From Trichobilharzia szidati (lineage: Eukaryota > Platyhelminthes > Trematoda > Strigeidida > Schistosomatidae): a stretch of 64,000 nucleotides of DNA. The stretch spans positions 24,252,804 to 24,316,803 of the forward strand of contig OX235277.1 of NCBI GenBank assembly GCA_944472155.2. Direction: 5' to 3'. Under the pieces are notes generated by a model. It saw only the letters and a list, made by a program, of their open reading frames with translations. It was not told the origin of the DNA and did no database searches. Of the stretch, positions 1 through 11,489 are shown in pieces. Each line of letters starts with the position of its first letter. Position 1 is the first letter of the stretch. Made by a program: the position numbers and the translations under genes.

Positions 1-700
1 ACACTGTGTGCAGACATTGTTTAAAAGAGTTCAAACACACACTGTGACACTTCAGTGTTGAAGAGAATGGAGAAAAAAATACCCACTTGCCGTCTTCAAA
101 ATGAATACATATCCTCACAACTTCATCGAAGAGTATTTCAAATAGAGTCACAGGACCAACAAGAAACCATCATCAAAGACTACAAGAAAATTCATTCTAC
201 CATACATGAAATATATCTCTGATATAACACCTAGAATAATAAGACCGTTTGAAATAGATACAGCACACAAGCCAGTTCAATCACTTCATTCGAAATTGTG
301 CAAACTGAAATATCCAACAGAAAACAAAGATAAAATTAATACCATTAATACCAAAATAAATTATATGAACTGTAACAGACAAGACGTCAGTAGAAGTATG
401 CGTCCTCTTCGAATCAGAATACAAGAGCACAAATTAGATGTAAAAAGACATGATATATATATGTTCTTTTGTATCCATGCATGTGGATAATTATGGACAT
501 CAATTTGATGATTGGGATAATGTCGAAATTTCAAAGAGAGGAAACACCAAAAATACTGCCAGAGAATTCCTAGAAGCCTGGTTGGTAGTCAAGTGAATTA
601 GGAATAAACAAACACATTAATGTTGATCAAATTTACCAACTAATAAAAAGTAAATCACGTGAGGAGAAAGTTCAAAATCCAATTAGATAAAAAACTGATC
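1..700 (+). mobile_element. Penelope-like element, 3' part (GIY-YIG endonuclease relic)
   Basis: This is the decayed C-terminal half of a PLE polyprotein. Around 206-300 the translation (SDITPRIIRPFEIDTAHKP, then SLHSKLCKLK) matches the linker that precedes the PLE endonuclease. Around 345-450 it gives a degraded GIY-YIG domain ending RIQEHKLDVKRHD. Around 490-600 it continues in other frames with YGHQFDDWDNVEISKRG and TAREFLEAWL, the usual end of the domain, which holds the late conserved glutamate in EAW. The reading frame shifts at least twice and stops occur. The first YIG is not intact. Reverse transcriptase sequence would lie upstream, outside the window. It belongs with the PLE type at 54640-55505 and 56300-58445 rather than the one at 5960-8178. 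Confidence 0.72.
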
Positions 701-1462
701 AATACAGATGTAAAGGTGGTCACCAGTCACGAAGATGTTTGCCAGGCGACGCAATTCTGTCATCCATGGATAATTTCAATCAGTTCATTTTATACGAAAA
801 CGTGCGCGTAATATGTTGTCCAGAAGGACGACGACAACTCTGCGATTAAACCAACCATCTCAGAGAACACAACTAATTGCAAATCATCCACCTGAGCTAC
901 TAATATTCTCTATTATCATTTCAAGGATATACTTAGATCAGCTGACCTCACTTGACTCTTGTGTAATCTCCGTTGGTCATTTAGTCTCAGTTAAGGTACA
1001 TTAAATATATTACTTTATATTGTGGCATAAATCTTGTGAAAACAGTTGTGGGGTTACTAGACATTTAGCGGATCTCATCTCTAAGGTTGTATCTGTAATT
1101 ATTAGAGAAGAATATCCAATATAGTTTAACTGAAGATATTCAACTCGCTTATTTGAAGATATTTCATGGTTGCCCTGTATTTTTATTGACTAAAGTCATT
1201 AATATTCCTTGAAATGTTTAAAACAGGAACAGACGACAGGATGAAATAAATTATCTATCAGTTCGTAACATCATGTATTTTTTTCATTTCTTATTCTTTG
1301 TAGAATGGTTCTAGTAAAGGTAATGAACGTTTATATACAAATAACAAAAACGATGAATCCGTCTAGATCTTAAAACCCATATCACAAAAGATTCTCCGTT
1401 TTGAATAAAATATTTCAGTGTTACTAGGCAACGATCTGATTGGCTGCAAGATTTAATTTTGA
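701..1462. other. unassigned AT-rich sequence
   Basis: I recognise no gene or repeat family here. The only open frame (813-1004, 63 codons) has no recognisable motif and is probably chance. Confidence 0.4.
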
Positions 1463-1623
1463 ACTGATATCGGTTATAGAACCACTGGAAAAACTGAAAG
1501 TAATGGACAGTTGTTTCGCCCCAGACTCTTGGGACTCTTCATCAGTATCATCCACCGCAGACGTTTGAACTCAGGACCTTTTGATTACAAGGCTAGCGAG
1601 CTCATAGATGATTCAGCCACTGG
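1463..1623 (-). mobile_element. SINE-B copy, antisense
   Basis: Read on the minus strand this is a diverged SINE-B: tRNA-like head with box A and box B remnants (GTTTGAACTC near 1563 on the plus strand is the box B region), then a hammerhead relic at about 1501-1550 (stem II as GTCCC...GGGGC followed by GAAA), then the conserved 3' tail. The helix I strands no longer pair well. It faces a sense copy at 1720-1850. Confidence 0.7.
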
Positions 1624-1719
1624 CACCTAATTCAGTGGACAGCCCATGAATTTCAACTTCTGGGAATTCGTAATTTAGCCCCAACACTAGCCATTGTCAT
1701 CAGTGGGGAGTATTCGTCT

Positions 1720-1850
1720 TCACGCTCGACCTCCTGTACCCCGGTTGGTTGGTACCATTGAAGAGTCTTGAAGTAGGATGAAACAGCCATCCAGTACTCT
1801 CAGGTTTTCCTACGGTTATGTAACTGATGTCAGCTCACGATGAAAACCTA
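1720..1850 (+). mobile_element. SINE-B fragment, sense
   Basis: The fragment holds the end of the tRNA-like head (CCCCGGTTGGTTGG near 1738), a hammerhead relic (TTGAAGA near 1758, GATGAAA near 1777, CCAGTACT near 1790) and the family tail ending TCAGCTCACGATGAAAACC. With the antisense copy at 1463-1623 it forms an inverted pair with about 100 bp between the arms. Confidence 0.65.
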
Positions 1851-2199
1851 GAAAATATTTGTTCAAGTGTATTGTATTTCATTAAAATATCAAACATTTT
1901 AGGAAGCTGTTTAGTTCTCGTCTACTCTGATAGCTGTCGAAAATTAGAAATAGAGTACATCTAGAAAATTACTTGTAGCATTATAGTGAGTAGATGGCAA
2001 GTTAAAACAAAACAAATATTAACAAACTTTAAGCATACCGAGAATGACAGTTCCAGATAAATATATGGTGAACTTATCGTCTACTGAATTGTCTCTGTAT
2101 GGAATTGAAGACCTCTTCATGCACTGTAGGTTTTCTACTTTACAAAGCACCAATGTCTAGTTTCAAGATCTGTATGGCCAACTTGTCTCTTAATTCCTA
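1851..2199. other. unassigned sequence
   Basis: No gene or known repeat recognised. It may include eroded downstream sequence of the RTE relic at 2200-2900, but I could not follow the reading frame. Confidence 0.3.
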
Positions 2200-2900
2200 A
2201 CTGTAGTTACCCACATATGATAGAAGACAACCTTACCTTACTCCTTTATTCACTTCAGAGTTATCCGTTGTGAATCACCTGTCACGTGGTGTAGTCATAC
2301 AGCCAGCTGTTGAATGAGCTTGTTGAAGTAACTTCCAAATTACAGCTTGGTTAGCACTATTGAAGGCCTTTGCAAAGTAAACAAAGTTGAGGTGAAGATT
2401 TGACTGCCGTTCTTGACTCTTTTCGATGGTGACGCGTAGCCTTCCTGTTTGATCTGTACATAATGTGCTTTTCCTTAATACAACTCGTTCCGAGGGGTGG
2501 AGTTCTGCGTGCAGTGCATCTTTTATTCTCTCCAGGATGATGCCACTTAGTAATTTACTTGAATTTGAAAAGAGGATGATTCCGCTTCAGTTCTTGCAGA
2601 AGCCTCATTCTCGCTTCTCTGATTCTTCAACAAGGTAGTCTTTCTTCAAATCAGTAGGTGCCTTTCCATTCTTCCAAATGTTTTGCAATAGTGATGTGAG
2701 CATTTCCGCTGAGGCCTGTGGATCTGTTTTCAGTGCTTGCGGAGGAATTGTGTATGGTTGTGCTACCCTCACAGCTGGCTCTGAGTAATTTATGGCATCC
2801 AAGACTTTTTCGGAGCATGGTGTTCACTTGCTGTTCTGTTGCATTAGGTGCTATCGGTATTTCTGGACGAGTAGCAGGTAGTGGTTGATTCAAATGTCTT
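2200..2900 (-). mobile_element. RTE-clade LINE fragment (reverse transcriptase N-terminal half)
   Basis: The minus-strand translation follows the RTE reverse transcriptase in order. First comes the region before the fingers (ALKTDPQASAEMLTSLLQNI, then WKNGKAPTDLKKDY, ORF 2605-2802). Then, in shifting frames, an IILERIKDALH-like block near 2520, a block like LRVTIEKSQE near 2420, AFNSAN (the palm motif A position, Asp replaced by Asn) near 2370 and VIWKLLQQ near 2340. Several stops and frameshifts make it a dead relic. The 3' half of the RT with the ADD motif is missing or unrecognisable. Confidence 0.72.
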
Positions 2901-3064
2901 TTAAAGTGATCAATTCTTAGGTTCCTTTGCTACTTCTCTTTCGTAATTAGATTCACTTCATTGGTTTAGATAATTTCAGTTATGTTCAGTATCAAACTAT
3001 TTATTACCAGTTATTTAGAAGTTATTTTATCAAGTATTGGTTTGTAAGGATTTCATTCGATAGG

Positions 3065-3275
3065 ATTTCATCATGAGTTGATATAGGTTAAAGAAATATT
3101 GGACAACCTGGGAGTATTGAGCATCTGTTTCGTCATAGTTCAGAACTTTTCATCAGTATGCATTCACCGGTTTAAAGGCCGTGTAACCAGAAGGTCCTGT
3201 GTTCGAACCCAGTTGAGTGCGTACTTATGAAGAGTCCGAACCAGGACGAAACACCCATCATATTTTAGTTTTGAT
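3065..3275. mobile_element. SINE-B inverted pair (antisense arm then sense arm)
   Basis: Positions 3065-3168 are the SINE-B tail and hammerhead read antisense (TCATCATGAG ... TGTTTCGTC ... TTCATCAGTATG). Positions 3169-3275 are sense: end of the tRNA head with box B GTTCGAACCC at about 3211, then a hammerhead relic (ATGAAGA at about 3226, GTCC...GGAC, GAAA). The arms abut almost directly, so the transcript could fold back on itself. Both ribozyme cores lack the first conserved C. Confidence 0.7.
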
Positions 3276-3692
3276 TAATTCAATAATAGTGACTGTAAAG
3301 CATCCACTTTTGGATCGAATTTTTCTCAAGTTACTTTCCCTTAATTCCTAATTTTTGGAAACGCTCATTAACTGGGAATGTGTGTTTTGAAGGGAAAACA
3401 GTGAGTCAGAGAATTAACCATTTGAGTAAAGTTCAATTAAAATGAAGTTTAATACTCTCTAAAATTACATCATTTTGTTGTTGATGACATACATCTCTAG
3501 AACTATCTCATTGATGTGTTTCTTTTGGTTTCAGAGGGATGTGAAATTTTGAAATTTCCACGCAGTATCTTATTTTTCATTGTAATAATTGCGTAAGACT
3601 GAACATTTTGTTTGCTGTAATCAGACTTCCCAATTATAAAAAAATACTTTGAATCGTCATCTCTGTTTTATCATTTTGCTTATTACTACTTT
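3276..3692. other. unassigned AT-rich sequence
   Basis: No gene or repeat family recognised. Confidence 0.3.
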
Positions 3693-3697
3693 GTCAC

Positions 3698-4087
3698 TGA
3701 TATGACCAGAAATACGAACTCGTAGACTATGTGTGAATACTAACTTAGTGCTCTGACTAATCTGTCCTAGCCTCACATCAATAACAACAGTAACACCACC
3801 GGCACGCAAAGACAAGAGAAAAAACTGGGCTTCGATAAGAGAAGTTTTACTCCCTCAAACAGCGGTCAAATTTCAAACAAAACTCCGTATATATACAGTT
3901 AAAATGACCTTGAAAATGCAGTAATTCAGTAATGCATTAAAAGTATTAGGAGTCAATAGGAATCCAGAAATCCAAACAGCGGGGAAAACAAATGGCTCGC
4001 GCCAGTGCGCGATAACTCCTTCAAATAGTCATTTAAGGCTTTTAGGCGAAATTGGACAAACCTGGGTGTGTGTGTGTGTACATAACA
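3698..4087. repeat. solo LTR with 5-bp target site duplication
   Basis: This 390-bp block begins TGATATGACC and ends TACATAACA. It is flanked on both sides by the exact 5-mer GTCAC (3693-3697 and 4088-4092), the size expected for LTR-retrotransposon integration. Two shorter relatives share the motif around CTCGTAGACTATG and the start TGTTATG (5420-5584 and 12712-13040). No internal retrotransposon sequence remains, which fits LTR-LTR recombination. A (GT)n run lies just before the right end. The orientation of the parent element is unknown. Confidence 0.75.
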
Positions 4088-4092
4088 GTCAC

Positions 4093-5419
4093 CCTTATGA
4101 TGAGTTTGTACAAGTGTTAATTTCAGCTTCCTTAAGTTAATATTGTTTTACTTAATTCCACCAGTTTGAGTAGAATAGAACAGTACTACTTTTTCTGAAT
4201 GTTAATGTAAATAGGTGAACTGGAAGTGAGGCAGAAATTCAGAATGTATCGCAGATGGTTGCTATACATAGTTAGTCAAATATGTCTAATTATATTAAAC
4301 GTTTTCATAGAATCAGACGGCTGATAAATATTGTAGCAGATTACCCGGCTAAGCTCGTTTATACGCGAATGGAAGTAACTAACGAAATACAAACTTGCGC
4401 TAAGGTATATACAGATCTACGTAAGTATATATATATATATGTAGAGAGGAATTCAGTTCAAACAAATCAAAGGTATACTTATATGTATATAAGATACAGT
4501 TACTCGTTGAGCAATTATTGTTTCTAAATACGCATACAAAGACGTAGGGAGTTCAAGTAATGAAGTAGACTTTTTGATCTGCTTTTGCTCACTCCACGCA
4601 GGGGTATGTCAACTTGCCCGAAATGTACTTGCGAAAAGAAGAGGAGGTTGCAGCAAAAGATCTCAAATGTGGATATACAGATTATGCATCAGCCAGTGAT
4701 GATTAGCAGCAGTAGTAGGAAGCAGAAAGATGGAGAAGGAAAGTTGCATGATCCGTTGTGCACGCTGAACAATATATCAGTTAACACCCATCTTATGTTC
4801 AGTGAATACATTGTTTTCACTTTTTTACAATGAACATATCTGATATTTTTTGGCCTCCATAAGATTACCGTTACAAAGATTATTCAATTAAATTTAAAAG
4901 GCTGTTTAGTTAAAGTTCTATACAGCTGATGAAAATCAGATGAAATACAATGAATCCATGTTATCTCCCAAAAGGTGTTCTTATCGCATTATTCAAATTT
5001 GTCTAAGGAACCAATTGTTTATAGTTGTATGAATTTACAAATAAAAGAGATGTGTATTAAAGTTTGAAATAGGTATACAAAAAAGACTTTTATTTGGAAA
5101 TGAAATAAAATTATAAAAATCTTAAAAATTAGATAAAACCATCTTGTTGTAATCTGAACTCTAGGAACCGATGTTCATGTCCTACTGTATAGCTATCTGA
5201 AATTTCCCTGGAGAGATGCACAGTCATAGAGTGCTTCAAAGACAGCAAGAATACACCAGTTCGTCAAAAAATCTATGGTTCTTCACAGCAATGATAAGAT
5301 CAAAACTCACAATTACCTCAGCAAAGCCATTAGGCGGCTATACCAACAAAACAGATTTATAATTACAAAAGAAAGTAATGTACAACAACATTAGGGAACC
5401 AGTATCAATTGTAAAAATT
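4093..5419. other. unassigned AT-rich sequence
   Basis: Two short open frames (4282-4527 and 4585-4833) have no recognisable domain and look like chance. One short AT microsatellite lies near 4428. Nothing else is recognised. Confidence 0.35.
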
Positions 5420-5584
5420 TGTTATGACTGGAACTACGACCTCGTAGACTATGAGCAAATTCGAACTTAATGCCCTGGCTAATCTATCCTAATCGCACGT
5501 CAATAACAACAACAATATCACCGCCAGCACGCAGTTGTTTTAAAGTTTTAGGCAAAATTATGCCAAAACTATGTGTATATAACA
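5420..5584. repeat. internally deleted solo LTR, relative of 3698-4087
   Basis: It starts TGTTATGACTGG and ends TATATAACA, so the termini mirror each other (TGTTAT/ATAACA). It shares the first ~110 bp and last ~50 bp with the LTR at 3698-4087 but lacks about 220 bp of its middle. No clear target duplication is visible. Confidence 0.65.
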
Positions 5585-5959
5585 GAAGTGCCTGAGGATC
5601 AAGTGGAATATTCCCAACAAGGTGTGGGATCAGAACGCTGTCCACAAGAATTACACATAAACAATAAACAGAGACAGTTCAAGGTCAAAATGTGCTTGAT
5701 TCACTCAAGCAAATTGGCGATCGTAAAATAACAAAACAACAACAAAAACAGAATAAATAGAGAAACACACAAATAATAAGGATTGAGTCAACGAATAATA
5801 TGCAAATATCAGAACAATGATATACAGTCTACGATAAACACGCATAATAATGACATCCATATAAGTATTGTAATTGACTCGTTTAATAGGGATTTTCCAA
5901 GCAATTACTCCACCACACTTTCGATGATAGAATAAAAAAGTGAGCAAATAGTGAAAAAA
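5585..5959. other. unassigned sequence
   Basis: Nothing recognised. It may include the far 3' tail of the minus-strand PLE at 5960-8178. The 80-codon minus-strand frame (5705-5947) is hydrophobic and featureless. Confidence 0.3.
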
Positions 5960-8178
5960 TCACTTGGGTACAACGACAGTAAAATCAACATACATTTCGA
6001 ACATTCTGACTACACATATACTTGTCAAGTCAATATATATATGAAAAAATAAGGGTAATTAAATTAAACAAAGTGGCAGAAAAAAGGATTTAAGAATAAT
6101 TAACACAATGTTTGGTAATTCAAACAAATAAGGTTTACTGAGGTAGGTTTAGAGTAATAATAAACTGTTTTTGAGCACACAGGGGGGGTGGCCTCAGTTG
6201 ATGAATAGCTATAGCCTGAGAGTATTTCAATAAGCGCCCTTGACATTTTGTAGAGATAACCTTAAAGGGTGTGTTAACATCGTTCGTATGGTTCATCTCC
6301 ATTGGATGTCTGGCTATAGGCGAAGTTGGTAGTCTGCCACCTGCATTTATTGATTTTCCACAATTCATTTGTCTTACTAACCATTTCGGAATATGCTCTC
6401 AAACCCTCATATGCGAAGCACGATTACTTTTCCCTATGTATATGTTTCCAAACACAAACACACGAAAATTGGTAAATGGTGTGGGATGTGACATAACCAC
6501 TTGTACACTTTTAAGGTTTAGGTGGAGCATATTTGTTACTTTTTCAACAATTACAAGCCGAGCTGCATAATAGGTTCTATGGATGACCGAATTCAAACTT
6601 TGTTCGAAAATCCTACTGTTTATTTCCCCAATATATGGTAATTTGATGGAGACATTTTTCTTAGGGGCGGTGTAGATTGTAGGTTTAAAGACTAATTGAC
6701 TTCCATACATGTTTAAATTTTTTAGAAGATATCCGTTTTCAACAAGAGTATCCATCAGTCTATCATTTTCTTTCTCTATAACATCAGCCGTGCAAATACG
6801 TTGAATCATCTTAAATAGACATTTCACCAAGCCTCTCTTATACCATAATGGACAGAAACTGTGAAAGTTAAGGTATTGCCCTGTCCAAGTGGGCTTTCTG
6901 TAGATTGGTTGTCTTATTGCGCAACCACCGATTCGACTCAGAAGTATGTCTAAAAATGCAAGCTGGGTGTGACTTTCTTCCTTGGATGTAAGACTTATAT
7001 GATTCTGTAGAGAATTAAGTCTATCTAATAGACGACTAGCATCTTTATGATCGTCACTTATCAAAATAATATCATCTACATATCTCCTATAGAAGAGCAA
7101 TTTAGAAATTAAATCAAGGGACAAGTTCTTAACATAAGACACCTAAACGTCCGCTAACAAAGGTCCAGGTGGACTCCTCATAGCAACGCCACCTACTTAT
7201 CGAAAATGTTCATCTCCAAACGTGAAATGGACGTTGTCAGTACATAATAGAAATAAGTCTTTCAAATTAGATAAAGGAAAAGGGAATGAAAAACAGCTAG
7301 CAGATATATAGTCACAAAGAATATCAACAGTCTTAATCAATGATACATTAGTAAACAAAGAATTAACATCAAATGAATACATTTTCCTATCTTTTATATT
7401 CATATCTGCAAGACAGTCAACAAGTTCAAATGTATGTATCTTTCAAAGTAAACTTACATAATTCATTGCGTACTGGACTTAAAATATCAGCTAACCATTT
7501 TGCTAATTTATGTGTAGGAGAGTGACACATTGGTAGAATTGGACGTAATGGATTATCAACCTCATGAATCTTGGGTAATCCATAAAGGTTTGGAAAGTCA
7601 GATCTCATGGGTTTCAAGAAATTCAACTCCTGTTTATCGATAACATCCATGCCACGATGTTTTACTTGGTGAGAAATTACTTTTCCTTCTAATTTTCTGA
7701 TATCATCAGAAGGAACATCCAATATTAATTTGCCTTTATCATTAAGGATGGATAACATTTTTGTTTTGTAATCACTTCTGTCCATTACAACTACACCAGA
7801 TCCTTTGTCAGGTTTCAGAATAACTAAATCGGATGTGTTACGTAATTCCTTCAGGACTTTAAAATGAGTTGATGTTAAGATGCTTCTTTGTTTCCGACTT
7901 GTCTCACGGAATTGATGTACTAAGTCTACGAATTGAACTTTCAACCAACTTTGGTCATCTGTCGAGGCAAAAATTACGAAACTCAATTGATCATACAAAT
8001 TTTCAAACTGAGAATCAATTGCAAACTCTTAAATATCATTTAATGGGATAGAAAAAATTCTTTTTTGTCACTTTGTTTAATTTAATGGCCCCTGAATTTT
8101 TCATATATATTGATTCGACAAGTAAATGTGTGATCAGACTGTTAGAAATGCATATCAGATAATCACCGTCTTCTAACA
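5960..8178 (-). mobile_element. Penelope-like element with RT and endonuclease relics and inverted 5' tail
   Basis: This is one of the two longest PLE copies in the window. Reading minus strand: segment 7998-7426 has LKPDKGSG (residues 61-68), YGLPKIH (138-144) and PLRPIL (149-154). Segment 7403-7197 has FDVNSLFTNV, the palm motif A block. 7196-7143 reads GGVAMRSPPGPLLADV through a frame break. Segment 7142-6399 has YVDD (residues 21-24, catalytic aspartates kept), FLDILLSR and YRKPTWTGQY. 6368-6130 is the C-terminal end of the endonuclease (AIAIHQLRPPPLCAQK). The GIY-YIG start itself is eroded between 6560 and 6400. The 3' tail at about 5960-6090 reappears inverted at about 8052-8178, directly beyond the truncated 5' end. 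Frameshifts make it inactive. Confidence 0.88.
8052..8178 (+). repeat. inverted copy of the PLE 3' tail
   Basis: The plus strand here matches the reverse complement of about 5960-6090. Both share CACTTTGTTTAATTTAAT, then a TTTTTCATATATAT block, then a GACAAGT-ATGTGT block, with an estimated ~80% identity by eye. It marks the 5' border of the PLE. Confidence 0.72.
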
Positions 8179-8995
8179 ACACTATCCACAATTATAAAAG
8201 GGACTAATTGTTTTGAAGTAAAATCACTGCAAATATGAAAGGAGAAATAAATTTCTCAACTTATAAATACGCACTAGGTTGTACAAAATGAAAGGCATTC
8301 AGGGAGGAATTACTGTTTTCAGCTATATCATCCTCAGGGTTTACAATTGTGTATATATATATACCTGATTATCTTAATAATGAAATAGTAATAGTAAACA
8401 ACACTACTAACATAGTTTTAAGCAGATATATGATTATTTGTAAAATGTTTTCGAAAGAGACTTCTGGAAATCAGAGTTTCACATACCATAATACAGAAAT
8501 CAAGATAAATTTATAGAGAAATGACCTAAAGTGCCGTATACTATTGTCAAGTGAGTAACTTAAAAGATATCTAGAATATGGGGAAGCGAAAAGATGCAAA
8601 TTATTACTTAAGCGAATTATAAACCCAGACACTTTGCGTAGAATTTTCTGGGGCAGTATCGTGTGCTTAAGTTTTTCAATTGCCATGTATTTAGGGTGGT
8701 ATTTTTCAGAATTTAATCTTATATCATACAACATTTCTGTTAGCCGATAAAGCCAGCTGCTTTACGACATTATGCCATTTCCTATATTTTTTGTTAGTAG
8801 ATGGTTAAAGAGCTGTGTGTACATGCTATTCTAGTAAGTTCATATTAGTGAATAGGGAAATTACGGCCAGCGAAACCATAGTCAACTCGGATACATTTAT
8901 GTGATTTACTGAATCCAGAAATTCAGACGTATCTTTCAGAGAGTCCTCTTGATGGATTCTGTCCGCTACGTGTGTGAGTTTACCGATTCAAATAA
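8179..8995. other. mostly unassigned; PLE-tail-like motif at about 8290-8345 (minus)
   Basis: On the minus strand 8345-8290 reads CCCTGAGGATGATATAGCTG, then AAAACAG. This resembles the terminal motif near 40460 and 59390 (CCTGANGAAG, spacer, GAAA). It could be a tail of another PLE or a direct 5' pseudo-LTR of the PLE at 5960-8178. The rest is unrecognised, including the 87-codon minus frame 8471-8734. Confidence 0.35.
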
Positions 8996-9640
8996 TCTAA
9001 ATGTTGGTATACCAACTAAGGATACCGAAGAACTAATTCTACGATGCACACTGAATGTTCTGTTTTTGGTTACAGGATTTTCATCATGAGCTGACATTAG
9101 TCAGAGAACCATTGGAAAACCTGGGAGTACTGGAGAGCTGTTTCGTCCTAGTTTGGGACTCTTCATCAGTACGCGCCCACCGGGTTTCTGTTTTTGTTCA
9201 ACGGCTAAGTATACTGACAGAAAAATGGAGTAAAAGTGGGTTCTCCACTTGGTCCACTGCTCACAGATCTCTTCATGGTGCATCTTATGTCAAATATCCT
9301 CATACTAAAAGTCAAACGTTCCGAGGTTTAAAAGCGGTATATGGATGATATCTTTGTAGCCATCGATGAAAACACTCACCTAGACAAAATCTTGTACATC
9401 TTCAACAACGCTCGGCAGTTTGGCAAAATCAAAACTTATCCGGAAGCAGAAGGTAAATTTTCCTTCCCAGATGTACAGCTTACAAGATGGACAAACTATC
9501 ACAGTTTTGTCCCAGTGAACAGAAAAAGAAACCTCATCGCAAATCTTGCGACAAGAATCTGCCGTATATGCACTGAGGATGTATTGAATAAGGAACTACG
9601 ATTCTTTTTTCTCGTTCATTGGGGATTTCGAAAGCTATTC
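8996..9640 (+). mobile_element. Penelope-like element fragment (RT palm), split by a SINE
   Basis: Before the insertion the translation (TEELILRCTLNVLFL) matches the block just upstream of RT motif B. After it come FLFNG, QKNGVKVGSPLGPLLTDLFM (motif B) at about 9190-9270, then YMDDIFVAID (9337-9366, catalytic DD kept), FSFPDVQLTR, then SFVPVNRKRNLI and LATRICRICTEDVLNKEL. Stops and a frameshift near 9340 separate the blocks. The YRKPT block and endonuclease are missing. The same subfamily appears at 52400-53690. Confidence 0.85.
9069..9185 (-). mobile_element. SINE-B fragment inserted in the PLE, 11-bp target duplication
   Basis: The 117-bp insert is flanked by the exact 11-mer TTCTGTTTTTG (9058-9068 and 9186-9196). 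On the minus strand it runs from just after box B through the hammerhead (9127-9172: helix I GTACTG/CAGTAC pairs fully, stem II GTCC/GGAC intact, GAAA intact) to the family tail ending TCATGATGAA. The ribozyme has A in place of the first conserved core C and helix III reads ACAGCTCT, so it is probably inactive. The tRNA head is absent. Confidence 0.82.
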
Positions 9641-10204
9641 CAGTGTGTGATTTACAGACACTTCGTTATCTTAATCATGGTAATATTCATCAGGAGAATT
9701 GAAATTACAACCGCTTCATTCTCTGCTTCCTTTATGAAGTTTCGACTTCTTCAGTTTGCATATAGTTGAACTGAAAGAAGTCTGGAACTGTGAAAATTTG
9801 TTATGGTGTAATCAAACACGATTTATGTGGAAACAGGGTACTCGGAATAATTCGACTAGTCCACTATCAGTAACTAAAAAGTTGAAATATTGAGTAAGCA
9901 TTTAAAATGTTGTGAATAAGAAGATTGTCATGCATGATCAGAAACTTGAACCAACTTAAAAACATGAGTTGCCTTAATGAATTTCGACGAAACATTAGGA
10001 AGATTTAGTTGATCTGGAACGTGTAATGTATTTGTGAGACACACTTCAGACATATTTCTGGTCGCGCAGACGAGTACTTGTCATCCGTATTTATATAGAG
10101 GGCAGGAGAGCACGAATTGTTACAGTTCAGATCAATACAGTTGTGTCCAGGTGATAGTCACGAATAAGACGTAGCAAGAAGCGAGTGGCTGAAAATACTC
10201 TTAA
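9641..10204. other. unassigned sequence
   Basis: No gene or repeat recognised. Confidence 0.3.
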
Positions 10205-10960
10205 GTAGATTTCACCTAGGTTGCAAATTAGATAAGGAAGGCAGTTTCAAATTAATCACAAATAATGTTTGGAAACATAAGACAGATTTTAGCTTTTTTA
10301 TGGCCAAGGTTCTGATGAATTTGAGTATGCGACACAACATTCTTTCAAATATGGGCTTGAAATCACCACTAAAATCGACATTTTGGCCCGTCTCTCTATG
10401 ATGTGCTTCACCATAGATGCCGTTGGACATTTACTTCCGGGATCAGTTGTATCCGGTGAATTTATTTATCGTTATAGCCACTTTGGAATACATTTTGTAG
10501 TCGTAACCTGCACAGACTGATAGGTCGTCCCTATGTACGTATATGTGAACTGGTAAGCACTGTAAGAAATGACACTATCGTTTGTATTCTGTGAGGATTT
10601 ACAGGACAGCATTAATCTCGTTTTCTCGATGAAAATAAGCTTGGCCCAACTGTAAGTATTATTAATTGCTGGCGTGAGTCTTTGTTTAGTGACGAGAGTT
10701 TTTTGATCAACCCTGAACATCGTTTTTTGGAGTTGACTCTATCGGTAGAGCTATTTTCTTCGACACCTCTGTAACGCCTAATGAATTTCAACGGATAATT
10801 GCTTTCCAGCAATATCTCAGTGAAGTGTTGTGTTTCTTCTTCAATAGTATTGGCTGTGCATATCTAGTGAGTGCATCTGAACAAGCACTTGACCGACGCG
10901 ATTTTCTACTGCAGTAGACAGAAACTATGTTTATTTAGAAAAGATGAATTGCAAATATTT
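10205..10960 (-). mobile_element. Penelope-like element, 3' part (linker and GIY-YIG relic)
   Basis: The minus-strand translation gives, in order: a CLFRCT/ICTA-like block near 10860-10910, LESNYPLKFIRRY (about 10770-10810), AINNTYSWAKLIF, SAYQFTYTYIGTTYQS (the GIY-YIG core, with YIGTT for YIGQT) and PKWL (10472), then VDFSGDFKPIF and LAIKKLKSVLCFQTLF (10212-10430). Two frame changes separate the blocks, so it is a relic. The RT part is missing upstream. Confidence 0.82.
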
Positions 10961-11489
10961 GGCAAGCCTCCTGCTGTCTGCCTCTTCATAGTATTTGTAT
11001 ATGTGATTGGTGAGTCTCATTGTCATTTGACTGAAAGTGTTCTTCCTTTCGTAATTTCCTTCCTGTCGAGTTCACACTTCTGTGATCAATTCTATTTAAT
11101 CCAAATTTTTCCGCTTAATCACATATGAAATGATGTAGAATTTGCAAGTAATTGTTTGAAATTCCATGTGTGAATTACATTCTTATCAAACAGATGAATT
11201 TTAATCAGTTTTTCACTAGTGACTCACTAATTGACCACTCTGTGGGGAATTGTCGTGAGTTATATTTAGTTCAGTATTTCTCATCATGCGGGCGTTAGCA
11301 CATGTATTTGGAGATTTTATAGATTGGCGGTAGCGCTAAATTCACGAATTAACATAATTTAGAGTGTATAACGCTGAAAATTCCATTCTGTATAATTATT
11401 ATGGTATGGAATAATGTGATCATTATCATGTCACTCCCCTTCTATTTGGGAGATGATGAAGCCTCACTCTGCAGAATACTTACCATCTT
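10961..11489. other. mostly unassigned; tiny CR1-type LINE 3' scrap near 11370
   Basis: About 11371-11391 reads GCTGAAAATTCCATTCTGTAT, also found at the 3' ends of the LINE copies at 15065-16260 and 22987-24618. The rest is unrecognised. The 85-codon plus frame 10871-11128 has no recognisable domain. Confidence 0.35.

Noticed and set aside
4282..4833. Two consecutive 81-82 codon frames
   Set aside because: No recognisable domain, an AT microsatellite within the first, and no splice or start context that I could defend.
6271..6570. 99-codon plus-strand frame
   Set aside because: It lies antisense to the PLE at 5960-8178 and is a shadow of it.
9055..9348. 97-codon plus frame
   Set aside because: It reads across a PLE, an antisense SINE-B and the PLE again, so it is a chimera of insertion junctions.
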